Shown here one piece after another: positions 1 through 7,432 of a stretch of DNA of 13,957 nt. The notes under the pieces were generated by a model, which did no database searches, was not told the origin of the DNA, and was given only the letters and a program-made list of their open reading frames with translations. Source of the DNA: DALYLB01 sp046154695. Its GTDB lineage: Bacteria > Acidobacteriota > Blastocatellia > RBC074. Location of the stretch: the NCBI GenBank assembly GCA_046154695.1, contig JBJXFI010000338.1, forward strand, positions 1 through 13,957, given 5' to 3'. Made by a program: the position numbers and the translations under genes. Numbering within the stretch: position 1 is the first letter of the stretch; each line of letters opens with the position of its first letter.

Positions 1-277
1 CCTTCTCCAGAAACTCGAAAAAGACCGGCAGCCGCCGCAGCGCCATTTCGAGCGAGTTCGATCCGTCTTCCCAGGGACGGACCATCGTCGGCCAGCCGAA
101 GATCTCCATCCCCTGCCCGCGCATCGTGTGCCAGAAGGAGGAAGCGAATCGGAGGTGGTCCTTCATCTTCTTCCCTTCCACCTCTTCATTCGCGTTGTAG
201 TGTTTGAACGAGAGCGGATTTTTCGAATCCGTTCCTTCATATTTGATCGTTTTGATTTTCGGAAATGCGTCTCCCAT
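1..277 (-). CDS. xylA: Xylose isomerase, N-terminal part (cut by window edge)
   Basis: Xylose isomerase interconverts D-xylose and D-xylulose in the cytosol, and also D-glucose and D-fructose. I read 92 codons from ATG at 277 to the left edge. The protein begins MGDAFPKIKTIKYEG and continues with DSKNPLSFKHYN, MKDHLRFASSFWHT and FEFLEK. These are the characteristic opening blocks of the long (class II, about 440-residue) XylA proteins. The catalytic histidine and the metal ligands lie in the missing part. The start is supported by AAAAGGA at 284-290, six bases before the ATG. The gene is transcribed away from the CotH operon, so the 532-bp gap between them is divergent and could hold promoters for both. 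The family call is secure. Completeness cannot be judged. Confidence 0.93.
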   Translation of the reverse strand, partial: MGDAFPKIKTIKYEGTDSKNPLSFKHYNANEEVEGKKMKDHLRFASSFWHTMRGQGMEIFGWPTMVRPWEDGSNSLEMALRRLPVFFEFLEK

Positions 278-477
278 TGATCATCCTTTTATGAGCTTCG
301 TCGCGCGGGCGGCGCGTCACGAGGCCGGGGGCGGGCGAAAAGCCCCGCCGCGGCATCTCGGTTGAGTTGTGGGTTGATCCGTTCGAAGCGGACAGGATAA
401 TGCGCCTCGCAATCATGCATCGGCGCGCGCGCAAAAGAAAAGGGCCGCCTGAAGTTCGTTCGGAGCTCCGAGCCTGT

Positions 478-574
478 TTACGCTATATCAGGCCCAAATC
501 AAGGCGCCGGTCGCTGACGCTCCCGGTACTGCAAAGGCGAGTGTCTCAATCTTTTCGGGTCTGATTTAGCGTAA
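478..574. repeat. 97-bp element bounded by 18-bp imperfect inverted repeat
   Basis: The left arm TTACGCTATATCAGGCCC (478-495) and right arm GGGTCTGATTTAGCGTAA (557-574) are reverse complements at 16 of 18 positions. They enclose 61 bases containing the sub-palindrome-like stretch CCGGTCGCTGACGCTCCCGG. The symmetry is seen directly. The size and TTA...TAA termini would fit a small non-autonomous mobile element or REP-like repeat. It could also be a long hairpin or an operator pair. No target-site duplication is clear. Confidence 0.55.
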
Positions 575-647
575 TTATAAGCCGCGAGACGGAGGCGGGC
601 GCGAAAGCGAGATCGACCTCCAATACCCACACCGGGATATTTTTCCA

Positions 648-678
648 GGGAAAATTTCGTGGAACTTTCGATTTTCCC
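648..678. promoter_or_regulatory. Inverted repeat in the leader of the CotH operon
   Basis: GGGAAAAT at 648-655 is repeated in perfect inversion as ATTTTCCC at 671-678, with a 15-base loop. It lies about 130 bases before the CotH start, in the AT-richest part of the intergenic region. It could be an operator for a dimeric regulator or an mRNA hairpin. No factor can be named. Confidence 0.3.
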
Positions 679-809
679 GTGATGCAATCTGTTAAGTAAG
701 TGTAAAGTATCCGCCGGGCGCCCACCCGTGGCCGGCAAGTCCATCCCGGAAAGAGATGACACGCGGGCGAAAGCCCCGCGAGATTCGTAATTCAGGAGAG
801 TCGCAATTT

Positions 810-3764
810 ATGATCCGAGTTCTGTTGCCCTTCGTTCTGACGCTTTTGACCGCGGGCTCGGCGGCTGCCCAGCAAGCTCCGCTCTTCGACAAGGCGGCTG
901 CCTTCTTCAACGATGGCGCGGTGCGGGAGGTCCGTCTCTATTTCGACGATCCGGACTGGTATAACAAGCTCGTGCAGGCCCATCAGAATCAGGCGCAGAC
1001 GGGCGATCCCTATTTCCCATGCCGGTTCAAATACGGAACGGTGGAGATCGCGCGAATCGGCTGCCGGTTCAAGGGAAACTCCTCGTTTCGCCGGAACGGA
1101 ATCAAGCGGCCATTCAAGCTCGACTTCAATGAATTCGACCCCAATGCGAACTTCCTCGGGCTGACGAAGCTCAATCTGCATACGAACGATCTGCAGCCGG
1201 ATTTCCTGCGGGAGAAGCTCTTCAGCGATTTCGCGGGCAAATTTGTCGCGGCGCTTCGCATTGTGCACGTGCGGTTGTATGTGAACGACGCCTATTACGG
1301 GCTGTACATGGCGATGGAGCAGCCCGACAAGGCGATGATGGAGAGCCGGTTCGGGAACAATGAGGACGGCAACGTTTATGAGGCGGGCGAGCTTGCGGGA
1401 GGAGGCGGAATGGCCGCGCGGCCGGATCTGGGATGGCTCGGAACGGCGCCCGCGCCTTATCGAGCCATCTATGAACTCGAAACGAACCAGGAGGCGAACG
1501 ACTATTCCGGACTGATCGAGTTTCTGAATGTGCTGAACAACACGCCGGCGGCCGAGCTGCCCGCGAAACTCGAAGCCGTGGCCGATGTCGAGCAGATGCT
1601 GAGCTGGATGGCGCTCAACAACCTGTTCGTCAACCTCGACTCCTATCTGGCGGCGGCGGGAGAGTATTATCTTTACGATCGAACGCGGGACGGCAAATTC
1701 ATCTTTGTGCAGTGGGAGCACAACGAATCGTTCGGAACGACGGGCGACGGCACGGTCCGCATCGCGAATCCGTTCACCTTCGACGCCTTCTGGCTGCCGG
1801 GAAACGGCGTGGGGGCGGCGAACCAGCGCCCGCTGGTGCAAAAGACGATGGCGGTTCCGGAGTACCGGCGGCTCTACCTGCGAATCTTCGCGCGGATGCT
1901 GCGGGAGGGTTTCAACCCGGAATCGTTCAGCCCGCGCGTCACGCAGTTGGCCAATCTGATACGGGAGCACGTCTATGCCGATCCGAACAAGGTGACGACC
2001 AACCAGGCGTTTGAATCGGCCTTGAACGACCAGATGATCTTGAACGGCCTTACGCTGTTCGGGCTGAATCAGTTCGTGCGGGAGCGCCACAACTATCTGC
2101 GTCCGTGGCTCAATTCGCAGGCGCAGGCGGCCGACGTCCGGCTCAACGAGGTCGTCGCGGTCAATAACGGCCAGCACAAGGATGCCGCGGGCGACGCCGA
2201 TCCGTGGATCGAGCTGCATAACCTGGGTCCGGGGCCGGTGGCGCTGACCGGCTTCCATTTGACCGACGACCCGGCGAATCCGACCAAATGGGCGCTGCCG
2301 GCGAGGACGCTTGCTGACGGCGAGTTCCTCGTGCTGTGGCTCGACGGCGAGACGGCCGAGGGCGACACGCATGCCGGCTTCCGGCTGCAGGCGGGTGGCG
2401 GAAGGCTCATCCTGTCGCAGAGCGCGAGCGGCAGCGTCTCGACGCTCGACTCGGTGACGTATCCGGGGGCCGTGGGGGGGCAGGCCTATTCCCGCCTCGG
2501 AAGTTACGGGAATCAATGGGCGATGACCTTCCAGCCGACGCCGGTGACGGCCAATCCGGCCGCCGGAAGCAGCACGACGCAGCCGCCGACGACGGGATCC
2601 GGCCTGCTCCTGATCAATGAGATCATGGCCGACAACGACAATGTCTATCCCGATCCGGACGAGCCGGGCGCGTACAACGACTGGTTCGAGATCTTCAATC
2701 CGGGCACGACGGCCGTCAATATGAGCGGGATGCACATCACGGACAATTTCTCCAACCCCACGAAGTGGAAGGTGCCGGAGGGCGTGACGATTCCGGCGCG
2801 CGGATATCTGGTCTTCATTGCCGACGACGAATCCAATCAAGGAAAACTCCACACGAATTTCAAGCTGAGCGAAGAGGGCGAGGAGCTGGCGCTCTATCAG
2901 ACCGATGGAAGGACGCTGATCGATTCATACAAATTCGGCCTCCAGCAGCGAAACATCTCTCTGGGGAGGATGACGGATGGCGACGGAGGATGGGGCGTCT
3001 TTCGTCCGGCGACGCCGGGAGCCCGGAACCTGGCCGCCTATGCCAACTGGATCACGAACGCGGCCAGCTTCAATCTGGGGGCAGTTTCGTCGGAATCGAT
3101 TATCAGCGGGTTCGGCGCGAATCTGACATCCGGGACGATCGTGGCGCCGGCCACGCCGCTTCCCACGACGCTGGGCGGGATGACGGTCACGATCACCGAC
3201 AAGAACAACGTCGCGCGCGCCGCGCCGCTCTTCTTCGTCTCGAACGGCCAGGCCAACCTGCAGGTGCCCGCGGAGACGGCGACCGGACGCGCCAGGGTCA
3301 GCCTGCAGCGGCAGGACGGCACGGCGATCGCGGGGGACCTGCTGATAGAAAAGGCGGCGCCGGGGCTATTCGCGGCCAACGCCAACGGGCAGGGAGTCGG
3401 CGCCTTCGTCGCGCTTCGCATCGCCGCCGACGGGGCGCAGACCTACCTGCCGGTCTTCCGGTTCGATGCCGCGCAAAATCGCTTCGTGGCCGTCCCACTG
3501 AGCCTTGGCGCCGAGACGGACAAGGTCTATCTGATCCTCTATGGAACCGGGTTTCGCGGGGAGAAGGACCTCGCGGAGGTGGCGGTCGAGGTCGGCGGCC
3601 TGCCGGTCCCCGTTCTTTTCGCGGGGGCGCAGGGCGCGCTCGTCGGCCTGGATCAGATGAATATCGGCCCGCTGTCGAGAACGCTGCTCGGCAAGGGCTC
3701 CGTCAAGATCGTGCTCTCTGTCAACAGCCGGGACGCCAACCAACTTACGATCACCATTCAATGA
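810..3764 (+). CDS. Secreted CotH-kinase-family protein with two lamin-tail domains and a Solibacter C-terminal domain
   Basis: This 984-residue exported protein has an N-terminal Sec signal peptide (residues 1-20, cleavage likely at SAAA|QQ). A CotH-kinase-like domain spans about 38-435, with FKGNSSF at 88-93, KRPFKLDF at 99-106 (K103 a candidate ATP-binding lysine), YYGLYMAMEQ at 162-171, NLDSY at 275-279 and WEHNESFG at 302-309. Two lamin-tail (LTD) domains follow at about 443-560 (VRLNEVVAVNN, WIELHNLG) and 599-725 (LLINEIMADN, WFEIFNPG). A TIGR03437-type domain covers about 747-984 (ITNAASF, LYGTGFRG). CotH of Bacillus is an atypical protein kinase that phosphorylates coat proteins. Here an extracytoplasmic target is only inferred. 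The start at 810 was chosen over an in-frame ATG at 756 because it places the signal peptide at the N-terminus and follows AGGAGAG at 794-800. The next gene begins 16 bases later. The expected WDxD/WDxN motif reads WEHN, so activity is uncertain. Confidence 0.9.
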   Translation: MIRVLLPFVLTLLTAGSAAAQQAPLFDKAAAFFNDGAVREVRLYFDDPDWYNKLVQAHQNQAQTGDPYFPCRFKYGTVEIARIGCRFKGNSSFRRNGIKRPFKLDFNEFDPNANFLGLTKLNLHTNDLQPDFLREKLFSDFAGKFVAALRIVHVRLYVNDAYYGLYMAMEQPDKAMMESRFGNNEDGNVYEAGELAGGGGMAARPDLGWLGTAPAPYRAIYELETNQEANDYSGLIEFLNVLNNTPAAELPAKLEAVADVEQMLSWMALNNLFVNLDSYLAAAGEYYLYDRTRDGKFIFVQWEHNESFGTTGDGTVRIANPFTFDAFWLPGNGVGAANQRPLVQKTMAVPEYRRLYLRIFARMLREGFNPESFSPRVTQLANLIREHVYADPNKVTTNQAFESALNDQMILNGLTLFGLNQFVRERHNYLRPWLNSQAQAADVRLNEVVAVNNGQHKDAAGDADPWIELHNLGPGPVALTGFHLTDDPANPTKWALPARTLADGEFLVLWLDGETAEGDTHAGFRLQAGGGRLILSQSASGSVSTLDSVTYPGAVGGQAYSRLGSYGNQWAMTFQPTPVTANPAAGSSTTQPPTTGSGLLLINEIMADNDNVYPDPDEPGAYNDWFEIFNPGTTAVNMSGMHITDNFSNPTKWKVPEGVTIPARGYLVFIADDESNQGKLHTNFKLSEEGEELALYQTDGRTLIDSYKFGLQQRNISLGRMTDGDGGWGVFRPATPGARNLAAYANWITNAASFNLGAVSSESIISGFGANLTSGTIVAPATPLPTTLGGMTVTITDKNNVARAAPLFFVSNGQANLQVPAETATGRARVSLQRQDGTAIAGDLLIEKAAPGLFAANANGQGVGAFVALRIAADGAQTYLPVFRFDAAQNRFVAVPLSLGAETDKVYLILYGTGFRGEKDLAEVAVEVGGLPVPVLFAGAQGALVGLDQMNIGPLSRTLLGKGSVKIVLSVNSRDANQLTITIQ

Positions 3765-3780
3765 CGAGGAAGAGAAATCA

Positions 3781-4824
3781 GTGAAGCGCTTTTCCGGCCT
3801 CATCCTACTGGCACTTCTGATCGCCGCCGCTTTCTCTCCGGTCGATGTGCCCTTTCGGATCGAGAGCGTCGCCCGGGTGATGCCCCAGAAACAGTGGGTG
3901 CTGCTCAAGACCCCCGACGGCTCGCTGACCGCCACGCTGTATGACCACCGCACGGAACTCGTCCGCGCGCAGCAGGGGTATCAATTCGACCGCGGAGATC
4001 AGGTGCAGCTCCATTTCAAGGAAGACCGGCAGACCGGCCAGGCCATCCGCGCGGGGGAAACGGTCGCGACGATCAGCTCGAATCAGCTCAATGAGCAGTT
4101 GGTGCGATTGCGAAATCAACTCGCCGTCGAGCAGGCCGGCCGCGATGTCGTCGCCACGGGACAGAAGCCTCAGATCCTGACCCAGCTCGAAGAGGAGATC
4201 ACCCTTGCCGGCGCCGATCTCGAATTGCGCAGGAAGACGCTTCAGCGCATGAAGCAGCTGCACGAGGACGGCATCATCGCGGTGATGCAGTTGGAACAGG
4301 CCGAAAACGCCCATAATGAATCGATGGCCCGGTTGAGGGTTGCCCAGAAGGCGCTTCAGGTCGGCGCCACCGGCGAGAAACCGGAGACGGTCTCCTTCGC
4401 CTCCTCGAAGATCGACGCCCTGCGAAAAGAGATCGCCTTCCTGGAGAACAAACAGGTCCGGTATACACTCAATGCGCCCTTCGACGGACAGATTCGGCTG
4501 GAGAGCACGACCGAAGGCGACCGCCTGCTCGTGGAGGATACCTCCGCGGTAGTCCTGCAGATTCCGGTTCGGCTGGGAGACAGCCGCTTCATTCGCGCGG
4601 GCCAGACCGTCGAGATTCAACTGCCCGACCGAACCGGCCCGCTCGGCGCGACCATCCTCGATGTCGGCACCCGGATCGAGATTCTGAACCGGGAACAGGT
4701 CGTCCTCGTGCGCGCGACGGCCTCCCAAAGCGCCGGCCTCCCGCAAGGCCAGCTCCTTCGCTGCCGCATCGAATGCGGCCCCGTTCGCGTGGCCGAATTT
4801 CTCAAACGATCCATACGCTGGTAA
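3781..4824 (+). CDS. HlyD-like periplasmic adaptor (membrane-fusion-like) protein
   Basis: This is a 347-residue protein with one N-terminal hydrophobic anchor or signal (residues 5-19, LLALLIAAAF), so it should act outside the cytoplasmic membrane. The first half of a barrel-sandwich (lipoyl-like) fold lies around 38-100, ending in IRAGETVATISSNQL. A long charged helical region at about 101-224 is predicted to form a coiled-coil hairpin. The returning half is LNAPFDGQIRL at 230-240, followed by a beta-barrel-like region to about 335. This order is that of HlyD/RND/ABC adaptors. Such proteins normally partner a transporter and an outer-membrane channel, and neither is encoded here. The start is GTG at 3781, preceded by GAGGAAG at 3766. 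The next gene starts six bases after its stop, so the two are probably co-translated. The adaptor-like fold is well supported; the export role is not shown. Confidence 0.82.
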   Translation: MKRFSGLILLALLIAAAFSPVDVPFRIESVARVMPQKQWVLLKTPDGSLTATLYDHRTELVRAQQGYQFDRGDQVQLHFKEDRQTGQAIRAGETVATISSNQLNEQLVRLRNQLAVEQAGRDVVATGQKPQILTQLEEEITLAGADLELRRKTLQRMKQLHEDGIIAVMQLEQAENAHNESMARLRVAQKALQVGATGEKPETVSFASSKIDALRKEIAFLENKQVRYTLNAPFDGQIRLESTTEGDRLLVEDTSAVVLQIPVRLGDSRFIRAGQTVEIQLPDRTGPLGATILDVGTRIEILNREQVVLVRATASQSAGLPQGQLLRCRIECGPVRVAEFLKRSIRW

Positions 4825-4830
4825 TAATCC

Positions 4831-5586
4831 ATGCTTCGCTACGAGCACAAATACTTCGTTCCCTATGCCCGGCTGGGACGATTGCGCATGCTGCTCGCTC
4901 CCTTCATGGAGCTCGACAGCTTCGCGCGCGAGGAGGGCGGCGAATATACCGTCCGAAGCATCTATTTCGACACGCCCGACCTGGATTGTTATTTCCAGAA
5001 GGTCTCCGGCGTGAGCCGCCGCAACAAGGTCCGCATGCGAGGCTACAACGGCGGCGGCGCGCAGAGCCGCGTCTTCTTCGAGATCAAGAAGAAAATGGAT
5101 GATCCACTTTATAAACATCGGGCCGCGCTGACCTACGAAGAGGCGCAGCAGATTCTCAACGGCAGGCCCCTGGATGAGCTGGACTTCACGACGAACAATC
5201 CCCCCGACGCCTATCAAGAGGCCCAGCGGTTTCTCTATCACCTGCACGCGCGGCGCATGCGCCCCGTCATCACGGTCATCTATGAGCGGGAGCCCTATCA
5301 GACCCGATTCCCCGACGAAGAGAACGATATGCGGGTGACGCTCGACAAGAATCTGCGAACCGTGCCCTGGCCGGCCCTCGATGCCCTGTTCGTCGATTCC
5401 CTCTCACGCGCCGTCCGCCCAACCCACTTCATCCTGGAGGTGAAATTCAATCGGTATATGCCGAGCTGGGTGAAGACCGTGATCTCCTCCCTCGGGCTGA
5501 CCCGGGAATCCGCGTCAAAATACGCGCTCTGTCTGGAGGCGCATCCGGAAATTTCGGCCGGCAGGCGACATCAAACGAATGCCTGA
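4831..5586 (+). CDS. VTC-domain (polyphosphate polymerase-like) protein
   Basis: This 251-residue protein is a triphosphate-tunnel enzyme of the VTC family. In yeast Vtc4 this domain polymerises polyphosphate from ATP inside a beta-tunnel. The tunnel signatures are in the expected order: RYEHKY at 3-8, YTVRSIYFDT at 39-48, KVRMRGY at 66-72, FFEIKKK at 83-88, YKHR at 94-97, YERE at 151-154, VTLDKN at 169-174, ILEVKFN at 201-207 and SKYALC at 229-234. The basic and acidic residues that bind phosphate and metal (K66, R68, R70, E84, K86, R97, R153, E203, K205, K230) appear intact. There is no signal peptide or membrane segment, so it should be cytosolic. No clear Shine-Dalgarno lies in the six-base gap upstream, suggesting translational coupling. 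Its 3' end overlaps the DUF4956 gene by 8 bases, so the two products probably form a complex. Substrate and product have not been demonstrated for this protein. Confidence 0.9.
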   Translation: MLRYEHKYFVPYARLGRLRMLLAPFMELDSFAREEGGEYTVRSIYFDTPDLDCYFQKVSGVSRRNKVRMRGYNGGGAQSRVFFEIKKKMDDPLYKHRAALTYEEAQQILNGRPLDELDFTTNNPPDAYQEAQRFLYHLHARRMRPVITVIYEREPYQTRFPDEENDMRVTLDKNLRTVPWPALDALFVDSLSRAVRPTHFILEVKFNRYMPSWVKTVISSLGLTRESASKYALCLEAHPEISAGRRHQTNA

Positions 5587-6271
5587 AGACTTTCTCCAAC
5601 TGGATATTTTCCGCCCCTCGATCTTCGACTTCGCCGCGAATCTCTTTGTCGCGTTGTGCTGCGGGCTGATGATCGCGCTGGTCTATCGATTCACCTATCG
5701 GGGAGCGAGTTATTCGGCCTCGTTCGTGAACGCGCTGGTCCTGCTGAGCCTGATCACGGCCGTTGTGATTCTGGTAATCGGGAACAATCTGGCCCGGGCG
5801 TTCGGGCTGGTCGGAGCGATGTCCATCATTCGCTTCCGAACCGCCGTTCGGGACGTGCAGGACATCGTCTTCATCTTCTTTTCGCTGACGGTGGGAATGG
5901 CGGCGGGCGTGGGATTGAATTCCATCGCGCTCATCGGCACGCTCTTCATTTCTCTGGTGATTCTGTTGCTCGAGACGATCGGATTCGGCCAGCCGGTCCG
6001 CACGAAGCATCTGCTGCAGATCTCCTATTCGGGAACGACCGAAGCGGAAAATGCTCTGCAGAAGATCCTGAAGAAACATGCGCGACGGATTCAGATGACG
6101 AATCTCCGCCAGATGAACGGCCGCGACGAAGTCGAGGCCTTCTTTCATCTGTCGCTGCGGAACATAAAGAATCAGGCCAATTTCGTCCGCGAACTGCGCG
6201 AAATTGAGTCCGTCTCGGGCGTCAATCTCTTTTTCGAGGAGGAGGATTCAGGCGCACGGCTGGGCGGGTAG
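5579..6271 (+). CDS. DUF4956 membrane protein with MgtC-like motif
   Basis: This is a 230-residue inner-membrane protein. Hydrophobic segments lie at about 16-38, 46-67, 92-112 and 115-133. They are interrupted by the strongly conserved GLVGAMSIIRFRTAVRD stretch (76-92), which resembles the G-x-x-GA...R..T..R motif of MgtC/SapB proteins. A soluble tail of about 85 residues (140-222) has an alternating pattern (LLQISYSG, EAFFHLSLR, VSGVNLFFEEE) suggesting a small ferredoxin- or ACT-like domain. The family's biochemical function is unknown to me. Its ATG overlaps the VTC stop in ATGCCTGA (5579-5586), a coupling typical of proteins that work together. It may provide the membrane anchor or channel for the VTC-type enzyme, as the membrane subunits do in the yeast VTC complex; that is inference. 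It is the last gene of the operon and converges on a minus-strand gene 75 bases away. Confidence 0.85.
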   Translation: MPEDFLQLDIFRPSIFDFAANLFVALCCGLMIALVYRFTYRGASYSASFVNALVLLSLITAVVILVIGNNLARAFGLVGAMSIIRFRTAVRDVQDIVFIFFSLTVGMAAGVGLNSIALIGTLFISLVILLLETIGFGQPVRTKHLLQISYSGTTEAENALQKILKKHARRIQMTNLRQMNGRDEVEAFFHLSLRNIKNQANFVRELREIESVSGVNLFFEEEDSGARLGG

Positions 6272-6278
6272 CGAAATC

Positions 6279-6292
6279 GGCGCGCGAGCGCC
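6279..6292. terminator. Short GC hairpin between convergent genes
   Basis: GGCGC at 6279-6283 and GCGCC at 6288-6292 form a perfect five-pair stem closed by the GNRA-type loop GCGA, eight bases after the DUF4956 stop. It is well placed to end the plus-strand operon. No T-tract follows on either strand, so it is not a standard intrinsic terminator. Confidence 0.22.
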
Positions 6293-6345
6293 CCGGCGGG
6301 ACGAGGGCGAAGAGAAGCCTTGCCGGATGATTTTCACGGCCCATC

Positions 6346-7413
6346 TCAAGCGATGAGCTGTTTCTGATTGACGTATCGAATGCATGCCTTGACGTTCTCC
6401 TCTTCGATCCTCGCGCGCTCCTCGGGGGGAAGCTGTGCGACGGTGGGGAGCGGGGAGCGGCTGCCGTGATCGCGCACGAGCCGGAAGATCCCGGCCAGAT
6501 ACCGGCCGTTGCGATCGGGAAAGACCTCCCAGTATTGCGGGGTCATGCAGGGCACCTTGAGCGGATCTCGGGTGATCATCTCCAGCGAAAATTTGACCTT
6601 CGGATTGGCCTTCTGGATCACGGAGACGATCTTCGGCAGGTCGAGGAGCCCCTCGCCGAGCGGTACTTCCGAGAGCAGAAATCCGTCCTGATACGGCTGC
6701 ACGGCCATATCCTTGATGTGGGTGGATTGGGCGTAGGGGGCGAGTCCCTCGATCAACTCCATCGGATCGTCGAGAAGCGAAATGTTGTTCCCGAAATCGA
6801 GACAGACCTGCAGGTATTCACTCGACCAGGTCTTGAGCAGGGCGAGAAAATCCTCCAGGGTCCAGTCCTTGTGGTTCTCCAGCGCGACGATGACCTTGTG
6901 CTTCTCGATGACCGGCAGCGCCAGTTTCAGCGCGGCGTGCGCCTGTTCGACCCATCTCTTCCAGTCGGCAAGCGTGGAGAAGGTCTCATAGCGGCGGCCG
7001 CTGAGCATCGCGGCCCGCACGACTTTCACACCGGCGGCTTTGGCCTCCGCGAGAGTGCGATCGAGCGCGGTCATATCGCCATTGCGCGGAATCCCGACCA
7101 TCCCCTCCAGATACATTCCCAGTTCGTCGGCGCGCGCCCGAACTCGGGCCAGGTCCCCATTGAGCGACGCCTGAATCCCGCCCGCGCCGAGGGCCGCGCA
7201 CTTCTCCAGAAAGGCAAGGGTATCGCGCGCCCGCGGAGGCCCCGCCGGACGCGAGGACGGTCCCGCGCCGATCTCCGCGCCCATAAAGGACGTGGACGCA
7301 ATTCCCATCTTGCAAAGCGGCGCGGCCGCGAGTCCGCTGCCCGGCCATGCGGCCGCCGCGAGCGAGGCCGCCGTGCTGTTCAGAAACTCCCTGCGATTCA
7401 ACTTTCGATCCAT
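6346..7413 (-). CDS. Tat-exported sugar phosphate isomerase/epimerase-like TIM barrel
   Basis: This 355-residue protein belongs to the AP endonuclease 2 / xylose-isomerase-like TIM-barrel family. It opens with a twin-arginine signal, LNRREFLNS (residues 5-13), followed by an Ala-rich hydrophobic stretch, so it should be exported folded. The likely metal ligands of the family are present: E179 in ALENH, D206 in CLDFGN, H232 in THIKD and E278 in SLEM, with GEG at 253-255. The length is about 80 residues above the minimal fold because of the signal and a C-terminal extension with a Glu/Arg-rich helix (326-350). The start at ATG 7413 was preferred to TTG at 7428 because GAGGAAG lies at 7420-7426, six bases before it. 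It follows the oxidoreductase gene on the same strand after a 102-bp gap containing an inverted repeat. The family is clear; the substrate is unknown. Confidence 0.87.
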   Translation of the reverse strand: MDRKLNRREFLNSTAASLAAAAWPGSGLAAAPLCKMGIASTSFMGAEIGAGPSSRPAGPPRARDTLAFLEKCAALGAGGIQASLNGDLARVRARADELGMYLEGMVGIPRNGDMTALDRTLAEAKAAGVKVVRAAMLSGRRYETFSTLADWKRWVEQAHAALKLALPVIEKHKVIVALENHKDWTLEDFLALLKTWSSEYLQVCLDFGNNISLLDDPMELIEGLAPYAQSTHIKDMAVQPYQDGFLLSEVPLGEGLLDLPKIVSVIQKANPKVKFSLEMITRDPLKVPCMTPQYWEVFPDRNGRYLAGIFRLVRDHGSRSPLPTVAQLPPEERARIEEENVKACIRYVNQKQLIA

Positions 7414-7432
7414 CGACCGCTTCCTCAAGAGA

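Larger units (their letters stand above)
278..809. other. Divergent intergenic region between xylA and the CotH operon
   Basis: This 532-bp stretch contains no convincing gene: the short open frames in it have no supporting ribosome site or recognisable protein. It holds two inverted repeats, listed separately at 478-574 and 648-678. A perfect TATAAT sits on the minus strand at 574-579, but no matching -35 box lies 16-18 bases upstream. TAAAGT at 703-708 is a possible but weak plus-strand -10 box. Promoters for both flanking transcripts are expected here, but I cannot place them with confidence. Confidence 0.6.

Noticed and set aside
574..579. Perfect TATAAT on the minus strand as xylA promoter
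   Set aside because: No -35 box at suitable spacing, and it partly overlaps the end of an inverted-repeat arm.
237..762. Short open frames in the xylA-CotH gap
   Set aside because: No ribosome sites, low-complexity Arg-rich products, and overlap with inverted repeats.
756..809. Longer start for the CotH protein
   Set aside because: It would place 18 charged residues before an otherwise ideal signal peptide. The start at 810 has a good ribosome site.
792..2852. 686-residue open frame antisense to the CotH gene
   Set aside because: Arg/His-rich translation with no recognisable domain. It is a GC-driven shadow of a well-supported coding gene.
3805..5247. 480-residue open frame antisense to the adaptor and VTC genes
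   Set aside because: It spans two clearly coding genes and has no family signature of its own.
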